64,000 bases of DNA from JAOUEA01 sp963762075 (GCA_963762075.1 CAVXJC010000006.1:62001-126000), one strand, 5' to 3'. Counted from the first letter of the stretch, positions 47,020 through 55,328 are shown. Numbers and translations are program-made. Notes: a model not told the origin generated them from the letters alone.

Positions 47020-47994
47020 TCATTTCGCATAGCTGTGCAACCCCACGATGAAGAGGTTCACTGCGTAATACGTGACCAGCAATGACGCGAACCCGACGAG
47101 TGCGATCACGCCTGCGCGGCGACCCTTCCAACCGCTGGTGGCGCGCGCGTGAAGGTAGCCGGCGAAGACGACCCAGGTGATGAACGACCACGTCTCTTTC
47201 GGATCCCATCCCCAGTAGCGCCCCCACGCCTTCTGGGCCCAGATCGCGCCGGCGATGACCGCGAACGTCCAGATCGGGAAGGCTAGCGCGATGAGGCGAT
47301 ATGCGAGCCGGTCGAGCCCGGCGGCCGACGGCACGAGACGGTGCCGGGCGGAAAGGGCCTGCACGTCCTCGGCCGAGTCGGCCACGAGGTCTGCCGGAGC
47401 TGCCGCAGCGCGGGCGTCGGTGTCGTCGACGTCGATCGAGCCGCCCATGATCGGAGGGGGGGTTCGCGACTTGAGCGCTTCGAGCTTCCCTCGCTCAACG
47501 CGGTCGACCACCAGGTAGGCCATCGTCGCGATGCCTCCGAGCGCGAACAGCGACGACCCCCAGATCGCAGCCTGCACGTGGATCTTGATCCAGTACGAGT
47601 TGAGCGCGGGCACGAGCGGCCCGGGGCCCACGTAGAGGAAGGACACCGCGACCGCCATGGTCAGCACGCTGAACATCAGCGCGAAACCGGTGAGCGATCG
47701 CACCTTGTAGACGCCTTCGACGACGACAAGCGCGCCGACGACGACGAGGAGCGCGAGCATCGAGGAGTACTCGTACATGTTGCCCCACGGCACCCGGTCG
47801 GCGGCGAGCCCTCGGGCCACGATCGACACGAGGTTGGCCACGACGCCGACGACAGCCACCGCCCTCGCGACCTGCCACATCGTTTCGCGCTTGAACGACA
47901 GGTGCACGAAGTACCCGAGCATCGCGGCGATGTAGGCGAACAGCGCCACGTTGAAGGCGTCGTTGGAGGCGCGAGCCCACTGCAGATCGGTCAC
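47020..47994 (-). CDS. ccsA: Cytochrome c biogenesis protein CcsA (System II)
   Basis: 324 residues from GTG 47994, overlapping the resB stop (GTGA). About eight helices and the tryptophan-rich heme-handling motif WGRYWGWDPKETWSFITW; conserved flanking histidines in NSYWIKIHVQAAIWG and FAGYLHARATSGWKG. With ResB it moves heme out and ligates it to CxxCH. A 60-residue loop (RTPPPIMGGSIDVDDTD...) before the heme site is long for the family. 96 bp before ctaC on the same strand. Confidence 0.93.
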   Translation of the reverse strand: MTDLQWARASNDAFNVALFAYIAAMLGYFVHLSFKRETMWQVARAVAVVGVVANLVSIVARGLAADRVPWGNMYEYSSMLALLVVVGALVVVEGVYKVRSLTGFALMFSVLTMAVAVSFLYVGPGPLVPALNSYWIKIHVQAAIWGSSLFALGGIATMAYLVVDRVERGKLEALKSRTPPPIMGGSIDVDDTDARAAAAPADLVADSAEDVQALSARHRLVPSAAGLDRLAYRLIALAFPIWTFAVIAGAIWAQKAWGRYWGWDPKETWSFITWVVFAGYLHARATSGWKGRRAGVIALVGFASLLVTYYAVNLFIVGLHSYAK

Positions 47995-49655
47995 GGCATC
48001 TGCACCCTCTCCTGACTCGTCGGCTCTCGATCCTCGGGCATCTCGGAAGGCTCCTCGTGTGGCGCCCACGTTCCGCCGCTCGCCGACGCGACCGCATCGA
48101 CGAGCCGGGCGAACTCCTCCTCGAACTGCGGCTTGCGTTGCATCGCGAGACCGCCCAGTCGCACCATCGCGCCGTCACCGTCAGGGTCGGCGCGGACCCA
48201 GACCTTGCGCCGCGAGCTGTACAGGGCGGGCAACAATCCCACGAGGATGAGGATAGCCGCGCCCAGCACCAGCGGGAGCCCTGCATCGCGAGCCACCTGG
48301 AACACGGAGTACTGGCGGAGTTCCGGGAACGAGATCGTCGAGCCCGAGCCCGCGTCGCCCCCTGCGAGCACAGCACCGTCGTCGAGGTCGGCGGTGCGAC
48401 CCGCCCCGACGATGCCAGCCGTCACCTCGCGCATCGCGGTCGTGTCGAGCCGGTTCGTGGAGAGGTCGGTGAGCGGTCCCTCCCAGACGGTGAACCTGAT
48501 GATCGGGTCGAACGCCTCGAGCATGGCCCGGGGCTCGCCGCCGGGGTCGAGCAGCGCTGCGAAGGCACTGCTGTCGGGCCACAGCTCGAGCTCGATCGCA
48601 CGGTCCGCGCCCCCCCCTCCCGTGCCCGGAAGCTTCACCACGCCGCGCCACGGCATCGCGAACTCCACGACTCCCTCGGGCGCCGGATCACGGTCCATCA
48701 CCACCGGCCCCGACGCCACCACCTCGCCGCCGTCGGTCACCTCGATCACCGGGGCCCAGCCGAACCCCGACTGGTAGATCCACAGACCCTCGACCTTGGC
48801 GGGCTGGTTCACCCTGATGTCCTGGCGACGCAGCAGTGACCCGTCGGGTGCCCGCAGGTCCACGCTCGAGACGAAATCCATCGGTTGGCCCGACCGCAGG
48901 AAGTCGCTGCCGAAATCACGCAGTCGCAGGCCGATGCCCGTGAACCCGTCGAAGAACCGGCCCGCCTGTATCGTGCCGTCGTAGTTCGCCTCGGCATCGA
49001 CCCAGCTCTGACCTTCGACCACCGCGATCACGCCGCTGAACCCCGTGCCCTTGCCGTAGATCACGCCCGCCAACAGCAGGATGAACGCCCAGTGGAACGC
49101 CAGGCTCCCCACCTCGCGCGCGATCCCCTTCTCTGCAGCGAGCGCCGGTCGCGACGCGTCGCGCGCAACGCGGAACCCGCGCCGACGCAAGCTCCGTCGG
49201 GCCGCGTCTATCGCCTCTTCGGGCCGGGCGGCAACCCGCACCTCGGCGTATCGCGGGAACGCATCGATCTCGCGAGCCTGCAGCGGTGGTGTGCGCAGCG
49301 CCCGCCAGAGCGCCCGCGATCGCGGCACGAGACATGCGACGAGCGAGACGAACAGCAGCGCCGTGATGAGCACGAACCACCACGAGCCGAAGACATCGAA
49401 TAGTCCCGCCCGATCGAAGAACGTTCCCCAGAAGCGGTGCTCAACCCGGTACTCCAGCACGCGCTCGGGGCTGTTCGGTCGCTGGGGTAGCAGCGACCCC
49501 GCGACCGAAGCGAGCGCCATCAGCAATAGCAGGATGAGCGCCGTGCGCATCGAGCGAAGCGTGCGCCACACGAGGGCCACCGACTGGTCGAGCGAGAGTC
49601 GTCGTGGAACCGGAGGAGTTGGCCGCTGGGCAGATGACATGGGGGCGCCGCTCAT
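47991..49655 (-). CDS. resB: Cytochrome c biogenesis protein ResB (System II)
   Basis: About 554 residues from ATG 49655; ATG 49640 is also possible. Helices at TLRSMRTALILLLLMALASVAGSLLPQ, WFVLITALLFVSLVACLVPR, EVGSLAFHWAFILLLAGVIYGKGTG and LVLGAAILILVGLLPALY flank a large external beta domain. ResB holds apocytochrome and heme with CcsA. One bp after ccdA. Confidence 0.92.
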   Translation of the reverse strand: MSGAPMSSAQRPTPPVPRRLSLDQSVALVWRTLRSMRTALILLLLMALASVAGSLLPQRPNSPERVLEYRVEHRFWGTFFDRAGLFDVFGSWWFVLITALLFVSLVACLVPRSRALWRALRTPPLQAREIDAFPRYAEVRVAARPEEAIDAARRSLRRRGFRVARDASRPALAAEKGIAREVGSLAFHWAFILLLAGVIYGKGTGFSGVIAVVEGQSWVDAEANYDGTIQAGRFFDGFTGIGLRLRDFGSDFLRSGQPMDFVSSVDLRAPDGSLLRRQDIRVNQPAKVEGLWIYQSGFGWAPVIEVTDGGEVVASGPVVMDRDPAPEGVVEFAMPWRGVVKLPGTGGGGADRAIELELWPDSSAFAALLDPGGEPRAMLEAFDPIIRFTVWEGPLTDLSTNRLDTTAMREVTAGIVGAGRTADLDDGAVLAGGDAGSGSTISFPELRQYSVFQVARDAGLPLVLGAAILILVGLLPALYSSRRKVWVRADPDGDGAMVRLGGLAMQRKPQFEEEFARLVDAVASASGGTWAPHEEPSEMPEDREPTSQERVQMP

Positions 49656-49656
49656 C

Positions 49657-50451
49657 CTAGAGGCCCAGCGTGAACCGCTGTGCGAGAGGAGCCACCCGGC
49701 GGGTGAACTCACCCGTGAACACCAGCACGCCCATCAGCACCATCATCGTGCCCGATACGATCGCGATCGCTCTGTACCGGCGCTTGACCCAGTCGAACGC
49801 GCCCATGAACTTCGTCACACCGAGCCCCACGAGCAGGAACGGCACGCCGAGCCCGACCGAGTAGCTGAGCAACAGCAGCACCGCGCGGGGGGTGCTTCCT
49901 GCCGCCGCGATCGCGAGGATCGCACCGAGTACCGGACCGATGCAGGGCGTCCACCCCGCCGCGAACGCCATGCCGAGCGGCACCGCGCCGACACTTCCCG
50001 GACGAACGCGCTCGAGGAGCGGCCTGCGCTCGGCGAAGAACACCGCCGGCCCACGCCCGAGCGCGAAGCCGATCATGAACACGCCGAAGACGATCACGAT
50101 CGTGCCACCGACACGTTGGCCCGTCGTGCCCTTCAGGATGTCGATGACCGTTCGTTGTCCCACCACCGTCGAGGCGAACGCCCCGAGGAGCACGAACACG
50201 ATCGTGAACCCGAGGATGAACAGGAGCATCGGCGCCACCGGCCTGCGATCGGCGCCGTCGTGTGTGCCCACGATCCGGTCGCCTGCCACGAAGGAGAGGT
50301 AGCCGGGCAGCAGCGGCCAGACGCACGGGCTGAGGCACGACACGAGCCCTGCGGCGAACGCTAGCGCGGGTGCCCACCACGAGGCGATGCCGCTCTTCAC
50401 GATGTCGGCGATGAGGGCGATCAAGGTGACTCCCGCAGGGGTGTCTTGCAC
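49657..50451 (-). CDS. ccdA: CcdA thiol-disulfide transporter
   Basis: 264 residues, six helices, with both redox cysteines: GLVSCLSPCVWPLLPGYLSF and AAGWTPCIGPVLGAIL. CcdA passes electrons from cytosolic thioredoxin across the membrane to TlpA/ResA-type proteins for cytochrome c maturation. Start GTG 50451 has a weak ribosome site; TTG about 24 bases further in has GGGAG before it. First gene of the minus-strand block ccdA-resB-ccsA-ctaCDEFG. Confidence 0.93.
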   Translation of the reverse strand: MQDTPAGVTLIALIADIVKSGIASWWAPALAFAAGLVSCLSPCVWPLLPGYLSFVAGDRIVGTHDGADRRPVAPMLLFILGFTIVFVLLGAFASTVVGQRTVIDILKGTTGQRVGGTIVIVFGVFMIGFALGRGPAVFFAERRPLLERVRPGSVGAVPLGMAFAAGWTPCIGPVLGAILAIAAAGSTPRAVLLLLSYSVGLGVPFLLVGLGVTKFMGAFDWVKRRYRAIAIVSGTMMVLMGVLVFTGEFTRRVAPLAQRFTLGL

Positions 50452-50470
50452 GGACCGTGGAGCTGAGGAG

Positions 50471-50476
50471 ATAGTA
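50471..50476 (-). promoter_or_regulatory. Candidate -10 for the ccdA operon
   Basis: On the minus strand the hexamer is TACTAT, 20 bp upstream of GTG 50451. Its expected -35 zone falls inside the Rex-like site (50486-50503), which has no good TTGACA match; Rex binding there would block polymerase. Confidence 0.4.
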
Positions 50477-50485
50477 GCGATGAGC

Positions 50486-50503
50486 TTGTGAAAGGATTCA
50501 CGA
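50486..50503. promoter_or_regulatory. Rex operator between ccdA and the b6/bc operon
   Basis: TTGTGAAAGGATTCACGA matches the Rex consensus TTGTGAA-N4-TTCACAA at 13 of 14 fixed positions. It sits between the divergent ccdA (start 50451) and bc operon (start 50612), overlapping the predicted -35 area of ccdA. Confidence 0.78.
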
Positions 50504-50539
50504 GCCGCGCGCGAGGGTCGGGTGCGAGTAACACATGGC

Positions 50540-50545
50540 TATAAT
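50540..50545 (+). promoter_or_regulatory. TATAAT -10 box for the b6/bc operon
   Basis: A perfect TATAAT in GGCTATAATCGCC, rare in this GC-rich DNA, 67 bp before ATG 50612. No good -35 is visible at 16-18 bp, so an activator or an extended contact may help. Confidence 0.55.
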
Positions 50546-50611
50546 CGCCCCGCCTCAGCAGACCGCACCGACGGACCTTCAGGAACCGGCCCAGGGGAAA
50601 CTCAAGGAGCT

Positions 50612-51037
50612 ATGAGCCAGGCCGAAACGACGACACAACGAACCTCCCCGAAGTCCCGAAGGGAACGCGTCGAGACGTTCCTGAAGGAGTTCGAGTGGAC
50701 GTGGACCACCGCGGTCGTCTTCTCGTTAGGACTGGTCTTCTTCCTGTTGATCTCGACCTCGGTGCTTCCTTCGTTCTTCTTGTATGTGGCCGAGCAGAAG
50801 TTCGGGTGGCAGGGACCGACCGACATCGAGGCGGCGCTGCTCGAGATCCCGACCCTGCTGCCCGGCGGGGACCCGGCGGTCTACGACGAGCTGCTGCTGG
50901 AGGTGCGCGACTCGATCGCGATGGGGCTGTCGACCGGACCGATCATCACCCTGCTCGTCGCAGCGGCGATCATGCAGAACTGGCGCCGAAAGCTCCGCGG
51001 TCAATCCGACAACCGTCCGACCGGCGGATACAGGTAA
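50612..51037 (+). CDS. Unrecognised small membrane protein of the b6/bc operon
   Basis: 141 residues from ATG 50612, with AAGGAG just upstream. A basic N-terminus (SPKSRRERVETFLKEFEWTWTT) precedes a helix (AVVFSLGLVFFLLISTSVLPSFFLYV). An external loop of about 45 residues rich in acidic and leucine residues and a second helix (GPIITLLVAAAIMQNW) follow, then a basic tail. No cofactor motif. First gene of an eight-gene set, 7 bp before the ferredoxin, so probably an accessory subunit or assembly factor of this complex. Confidence 0.7.
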   Translation: MSQAETTTQRTSPKSRRERVETFLKEFEWTWTTAVVFSLGLVFFLLISTSVLPSFFLYVAEQKFGWQGPTDIEAALLEIPTLLPGGDPAVYDELLLEVRDSIAMGLSTGPIITLLVAAAIMQNWRRKLRGQSDNRPTGGYR

Positions 51038-51043
51038 GGCGCG

Positions 51044-51442
51044 ATGGCATACACCAAGACCGAGGTCGATATCCACGAGGACTACGTCGTGGAGTCGGTC
51101 GATCCCGCATGGCTCGCTCAGGGGGTCAAGTCGCCGAAGCATCTGATGCTCGACCCCGACAACTGCATCTTGTGCCGCGCGTGCGAAGACGTCTGCCCGT
51201 GGAACTGCATCTACATGCTGTCGCCCGGCATCGTCGAGGGGGCGCAGAACGATGTCGTGGGCGACGAGGTCGGCACCTCGACGGCGATCTTCGTGGTCGA
51301 CGACATCGCGTGCACGCGCTGCTCCGTGTGCGTCGACCGGTGCCCGACAGACACCCTGTACTATGCGCGACTGCCCGAGGGTTCCAAGGTCGGATCGCGA
51401 ACGATGGCCGAGGTCCCCACCTCGCAGGCGGAGCCCGAATGA
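51044..51442 (+). CDS. Dicluster [4Fe-4S] ferredoxin of the b6/bc operon
   Basis: 132 residues. Two tetracysteine motifs: CILCRACEDVCP (about residues 43-54) and CTRCSVCVDRCP (about 87-98), with an insert of about 30 residues between them (WNCIYMLSPGIVEGAQNDVVG). No signal peptide or membrane helix, so it should be cytosolic and sit on the inner face. Such a protein is not a standard subunit of bc1 or b6f complexes. Position between a membrane protein and cytochrome b suggests it binds the complex. Confidence 0.85.
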   Translation: MAYTKTEVDIHEDYVVESVDPAWLAQGVKSPKHLMLDPDNCILCRACEDVCPWNCIYMLSPGIVEGAQNDVVGDEVGTSTAIFVVDDIACTRCSVCVDRCPTDTLYYARLPEGSKVGSRTMAEVPTSQAEPE

Positions 51443-51464
51443 CCGCGCCCCGGGGAGGGACGAA

Positions 51465-52235
51465 TTGAAGCTGAAGCCTCCGTCGCCCGGCGACCTCGGT
51501 GAGCGGCTGCGTGAGACCGAGGTCTGGAAGTCGATCTTCCGGCCGGGCTCGATCTTCCGAAAGGGATACAAGGACACCTCGCGCGATCGCGCCCTGGCGA
51601 CGATGAACAACGTGCTCTACCACCTTCATCCGGTCAAGGTGAAGCGCCACGGACTGAAGCTGACCTACACGTTCTGCCTGGGCGGGCTCTCCTTCTTCCT
51701 GTTCGTGCTGCTCACGATCACAGGCATCTTCCTCATGTTCTTCTACCGGCCGACGGCCGACATCGGCGGGGCGCAGGCGTTCCAGGACATGCAGCTCATC
51801 CGCACGTCGGTGTTCTTCGGCGACCTGGTGCGCAACCTGCACAGGTGGGGGGCGCACCTCATGGTCTTCAGCGTCACGCTGCACATGGCCCGTGTGTTCT
51901 ACACCGGCGCCTACAAGCCGCCGCGCGAGTTCAACTGGGTCGTCGGCGTGATCCTGCTCTTCCTCACGCTCGGTCTGTCGTTCACGGGCTACCTGCTGCC
52001 GTGGGACCAGCTCGCGATCTGGGCGGTCACCGTCGGCACGTCGCTCGCCGGCTATTCCCCGCTCATCGCGAAGCAGGCGAACTTCCTGCTGCTCGGCGGC
52101 GTGGTCGTCGGGCCGGAAACGCTCCTCCGCTGGTACACCCTGCACGTGATCGCGCTGCCGTTCGTGTTGGTGATCTTCCTCGCGGTGCACTTCTGGCGCA
52201 TCCGCAAGGACGGCGGCATCTCGGGACCGCTCTAG
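51465..52235 (+). CDS. Cytochrome b6-like subunit of quinol:cytochrome c reductase
   Basis: 256 residues from TTG 51465, with GGGGAGGGA 6 bases upstream. Four helices. Heme b ligands His126/His227 and His140/His242 have the 14- and 15-residue spacing of cytochrome b6. HRWGAHLMVF, GYLLPWDQLAIWAV and the C-terminal RKDGGISGPL also match b6. Cys71 in YTFCLGG aligns with the cysteine that covalently holds heme c(i) in b6f and in Bacillus-type complexes. Its N-terminal 60 residues form a basic cytosolic extension. Confidence 0.92.
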   Translation: MKLKPPSPGDLGERLRETEVWKSIFRPGSIFRKGYKDTSRDRALATMNNVLYHLHPVKVKRHGLKLTYTFCLGGLSFFLFVLLTITGIFLMFFYRPTADIGGAQAFQDMQLIRTSVFFGDLVRNLHRWGAHLMVFSVTLHMARVFYTGAYKPPREFNWVVGVILLFLTLGLSFTGYLLPWDQLAIWAVTVGTSLAGYSPLIAKQANFLLLGGVVVGPETLLRWYTLHVIALPFVLVIFLAVHFWRIRKDGGISGPL

Positions 52236-52258
52236 GACAGCTCAGGGAAGAACAGGTC

Positions 52259-53107
52259 ATGGCCAAGGAAGACACCCCGCTCGATCAAGGAGTCTTCGAC
52301 TCCACCCTCGAGGCCGAGCTCGCCAAGGGCACCGACCGCCGTGTGGCGGAGGGGCGTGCGCGCTCGGCGGGGGTGCGGGCGTTCCGCGCCGCGAACCCCG
52401 AGGAAGCCGCCAAGCACGAGGCCGCCGGGGGCGCACCTGCCGCGGCCGCCGCCTCGGCCGGGAACGGGGGCGCAGCGGCTCCTGCCGCAGCCCCTGCTGC
52501 TGCCCCCGCTGCCGCCGGCGGAGCGCCGGTCGCCGTCGCGGCTTCCGTGACAACTCCCGTTCGCGAGGCCCCGTTGCCGACGGGAAACCTGCCGACGCCG
52601 AGGAAGGGCGCCGACGACAAGCACCGGCTGCTCGCGCTCGTGCCTCCCGAGGGCATCCAGCGGGTCGAGCGGGAGCAGGGCGACCGTGTCAATGTCTGGC
52701 CGCACCTGCTGATCGAGGAGTTCGTGGCCATGTTCATCCTGATGGCCGGGCTCACGTTGTTCTCGACATTCATCAACGCGCCGCTCCGTGAGCTCGCGAA
52801 CCCGAACCTCACGCCGAACCCGTCGAAGGCACCGTGGTACTTCCTCGGACTGCAGGAGCTCTTGCGGTACTTCCACCCGATGGTGGCGGGCATCACGATC
52901 CCGACCTTCATCTTGATCGGGCTCGCCGCCGTCCCCTACGTCGATCGCAACCCGAGCAACAAGCCGGGCGACCGCAAGATCGCGATCACGATGTTCACGA
53001 TCTTGTTCATGTTCGGCGGCATCCTCACGATCATCGGCTCGTTCTTCCGCGGTCCCGGCTACAACTGGGTCTGGCCCTGGGCGCAGGGGGTGTTCTTCGA
53101 GCTATGA
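52259..53107 (+). CDS. Subunit IV-like C-terminal half of cytochrome b
   Basis: 282 residues from ATG 52259. The first 110 residues are soluble and rich in Ala/Pro (AAAPAAAPAAAPAAAGG), then three helices: HLLIEEFVAMFILMAGLTLFST, FHPMVAGITIPTFILIGLAAVP and KIAITMFTILFMFGGILTIIG. The Qo-site segment reads PSKAPWYFLGLQELL, where b6f and bc1 have PEWY. The long Ala-rich leader is unusual; subunit IV is normally near 160 residues. Ends by a 4-base ATGA overlap with the Rieske gene. Confidence 0.9.
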   Translation: MAKEDTPLDQGVFDSTLEAELAKGTDRRVAEGRARSAGVRAFRAANPEEAAKHEAAGGAPAAAAASAGNGGAAAPAAAPAAAPAAAGGAPVAVAASVTTPVREAPLPTGNLPTPRKGADDKHRLLALVPPEGIQRVEREQGDRVNVWPHLLIEEFVAMFILMAGLTLFSTFINAPLRELANPNLTPNPSKAPWYFLGLQELLRYFHPMVAGITIPTFILIGLAAVPYVDRNPSNKPGDRKIAITMFTILFMFGGILTIIGSFFRGPGYNWVWPWAQGVFFEL

Positions 53108-53823
53108 GCAGTCTGGTCGGCATCTCGATGCCGCTCGTCGCCGCGATCGTCGCGTTCGTGGTGCTCGACATCTTCGCGGTCGTGTACGGCCTGTCGTTCG
53201 TACGGGCGAACCGTGCCGCGCTTCAGACCACCGAAGGGCAGATCGAGGTTGCCGGCAAACCGGTCGCATCGGTCTCGCGCCGGGACTTCTTCCGGCGTTC
53301 GTTGCTGGTGTCGCTTGCGTTGTTCACCGCCGTGTTCGGCGGCGGCTCGATCGCCTTCCTGTGGCCGAACCTCAAGGGCGGGTTCGGCTCCCTCGTCGAG
53401 GCCGGGAGCGTCGACGACCTCAAGGCCGAGATCAACACGCCGGCCGGCGTCGCTTACAACGGCACCGGACGCTTCTACGTGGTGGGCTACAACAGGGGTT
53501 CGGGCGGCGACGTCGACTACGAGTCCGAGGGCGTCTCCGCCGAGGGCATCATGCCGCTGTACCAGCGGTGCGTCCACCTCGGCTGCCGAGTGCCATATTG
53601 CGCGTCGTCGAAGTGGTTCGAGTGCCCGTGTCACGGCTCCAAGTACAACGGCGCCGGCGAGTACCAGCTCGGACCGGCGCCGCGCGGCATGGACCGGTTC
53701 AAGCTCACGATCACCGACGGGGTGGTGGTGGTCGACACGTCGGAGGTCATCTTGGGTCCGCCCCGCGGCACCGACACCGTCTCCCAGCCCCCGCAGGGCC
53801 CGTTCTGCGTGGCGACCGGCTAG
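53104..53823 (+). CDS. Rieske [2Fe-2S] protein
   Basis: 239 residues. One N-terminal helix (LVAAIVAFVVLDIFAVVYGL), then a second segment led by a twin-arginine-like SRRDFFRRSLLVSLALFTAVFGG, suggesting Tat export. Cluster binding motifs C-x-H-L-G-C (about 158-163) and C-P-C-H (about 176-179) contain the two Cys and two His ligands plus the disulfide pair. Start overlaps the subunit IV stop. Confidence 0.94.
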   Translation: MSSLVGISMPLVAAIVAFVVLDIFAVVYGLSFVRANRAALQTTEGQIEVAGKPVASVSRRDFFRRSLLVSLALFTAVFGGGSIAFLWPNLKGGFGSLVEAGSVDDLKAEINTPAGVAYNGTGRFYVVGYNRGSGGDVDYESEGVSAEGIMPLYQRCVHLGCRVPYCASSKWFECPCHGSKYNGAGEYQLGPAPRGMDRFKLTITDGVVVVDTSEVILGPPRGTDTVSQPPQGPFCVATG

Positions 53824-53844
53824 CGGAAGGAACGGAACATCACG

Positions 53845-54561
53845 ATGCTGACGATCCTGGCCGCCACGAGCCTCGCCGGCGTGATCTTGCTGGTGCTCGG
53901 CTTGATCTTCGTGGCGGCCGCAGGCGCCGCGTTGTACTTCCGCAGCCGGCAGAAGGAACAAGCCCTCGACATCCCGAGCGGTATGAGGCCGGGGCCTGCC
54001 GACGCGGCGCTCGAGACCCCGCTGCTGCACAAGCTGCAGGGTTGGGGCGTCGTGCTGGTGGTCTTCTTCGCGATCTTCATCCCCTTCAACTGGCTGCGTG
54101 AACCCTCGGAGAACCAGCGCCAGGAAGACGAGCTGCTCGCCCTCGGCTTCGACCGCGGCGAGCTCGCCGTGCAGCCATTCACCGAGGAGAACCAGCTCGG
54201 CGTGGGATGCATGCGTTGCCACGGCCCGGAGCTGCGGGGTCAGGCGATCCAGGCGGGCAAGACTGTCGTCCAGTCAGCCAACCTCACCAACATCTGCGCG
54301 GGCCCGTTCGGTACCCCTTCGCATCCGGCCATCACCTCGCAAGAAGACATCTACCAGGTGATCGAGGAAGGCCGAGGAGCGATGCCCTCGTGGAGCATCC
54401 GGTTCCAAGGCGCCCTCAACGATCAGCAGATCAACGATCTGGTGGTCTACCTGGTGCAGATGAGCTCGGAGGACGTGCCCTTCAAGGACAACGTCTGCTT
54501 GAACGAGGAAGCGTCGACTCGAGCGCTCGAAGAGACGACCGTGAACCCGAGGGATCCGTAG
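53845..54561 (+). CDS. Membrane-anchored cytochrome c of the b6/bc complex
   Basis: 238 residues. Two helices (about 5-32 and 68-85) anchor one cytochrome c domain: heme site CMRCH (about residue 117) and Met ligand in GAMPSWSIRF. It has one heme, not the two of actinobacterial QcrC. A C-terminal cysteine (DNVCLNEE) and NICAGPFG give extra free cysteines. Takes the place of cytochrome c1/f. Confidence 0.9.
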   Translation: MLTILAATSLAGVILLVLGLIFVAAAGAALYFRSRQKEQALDIPSGMRPGPADAALETPLLHKLQGWGVVLVVFFAIFIPFNWLREPSENQRQEDELLALGFDRGELAVQPFTEENQLGVGCMRCHGPELRGQAIQAGKTVVQSANLTNICAGPFGTPSHPAITSQEDIYQVIEEGRGAMPSWSIRFQGALNDQQINDLVVYLVQMSSEDVPFKDNVCLNEEASTRALEETTVNPRDP

Positions 54562-55305
54562 ATGGAGCACAGCTGCCTGGGCTTCACCGTCGAATGCGGC
54601 ACTCTCTGGAAGGGCGCCGGGGTCACGATCGTGGGCTTCACGCTCTTCATATTCAGCACGTTCCTGATGTTGTCGGCCATCTTCGGACGGTGGCTCGGCT
54701 TCCTCGTACTCATGGTGTCGCTCTCCGGCTGGATGGTCCTGCAGTCCGCGCTCTGGCTCTTCGGCTTCTGGTCGCAGGGCCTCGAGACGCCCACGAACCT
54801 CGGTCCGCGAGGTGCCGAGCCGGCGTGGATCGCACTCGAAGCGGCGGTCGACGAGACCTCCGACCGGTACGAGACCTACGCATCGTGGCCGGGCGACCCC
54901 TGGGCCGTGCCCGATGAAACCGACACGGCACAGTCGAGCGACGTCCAGAGCGCCAGCGGCGCCGTGACGTCGTTCCTGGCCGAGAAGACCAACGAAGAGC
55001 TCGGGCTCGCCGAGACCGACCCGACCGCGATCCAGGGGAGCCAGTTCGCGATCGACTCGATCCGGTTCGCCCGCGACGCCGACACCAAGCTCGCGGTGAT
55101 CCAGTCGCACTTCACGGGCGGCGGTCCCCTCTGGACGGTGTCTCTGTACTACGACACGGGAAGCGTGCCGCGCTACTCCTACATGTTCCTCGGTGGCTCG
55201 ATCGTGGCCTTCGGCCTGTTCCTGCCCCTGCTCGACCGCGCCGAGAAGAAGCGCAAGGAATTCCTGACCGGGGGCGGCGCGCCCGCCTGGTACGGCCCCG
55301 CCTAG
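54562..55305 (+). CDS. Unrecognised membrane protein of the b6/bc operon
   Basis: 247 residues. A cysteine pair at the N-terminus (HSCLGFTVECG), two or three close helices (VTIVGFTLFIFSTFLML, FLVLMVSLSGWMVLQSALWLFGFW), an external domain of about 120 acidic residues, and a final helix (YSYMFLGGSIVAFGLFLPLLDRA) with a basic tail. No cofactor motif. It starts directly after the cytochrome c stop, so it is part of the same transcript and probably of the complex. Confidence 0.7.
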   Translation: MEHSCLGFTVECGTLWKGAGVTIVGFTLFIFSTFLMLSAIFGRWLGFLVLMVSLSGWMVLQSALWLFGFWSQGLETPTNLGPRGAEPAWIALEAAVDETSDRYETYASWPGDPWAVPDETDTAQSSDVQSASGAVTSFLAEKTNEELGLAETDPTAIQGSQFAIDSIRFARDADTKLAVIQSHFTGGGPLWTVSLYYDTGSVPRYSYMFLGGSIVAFGLFLPLLDRAEKKRKEFLTGGGAPAWYGPA

Positions 55306-55328
55306 TCGCTCGAGAGAAGAGGACCCTG

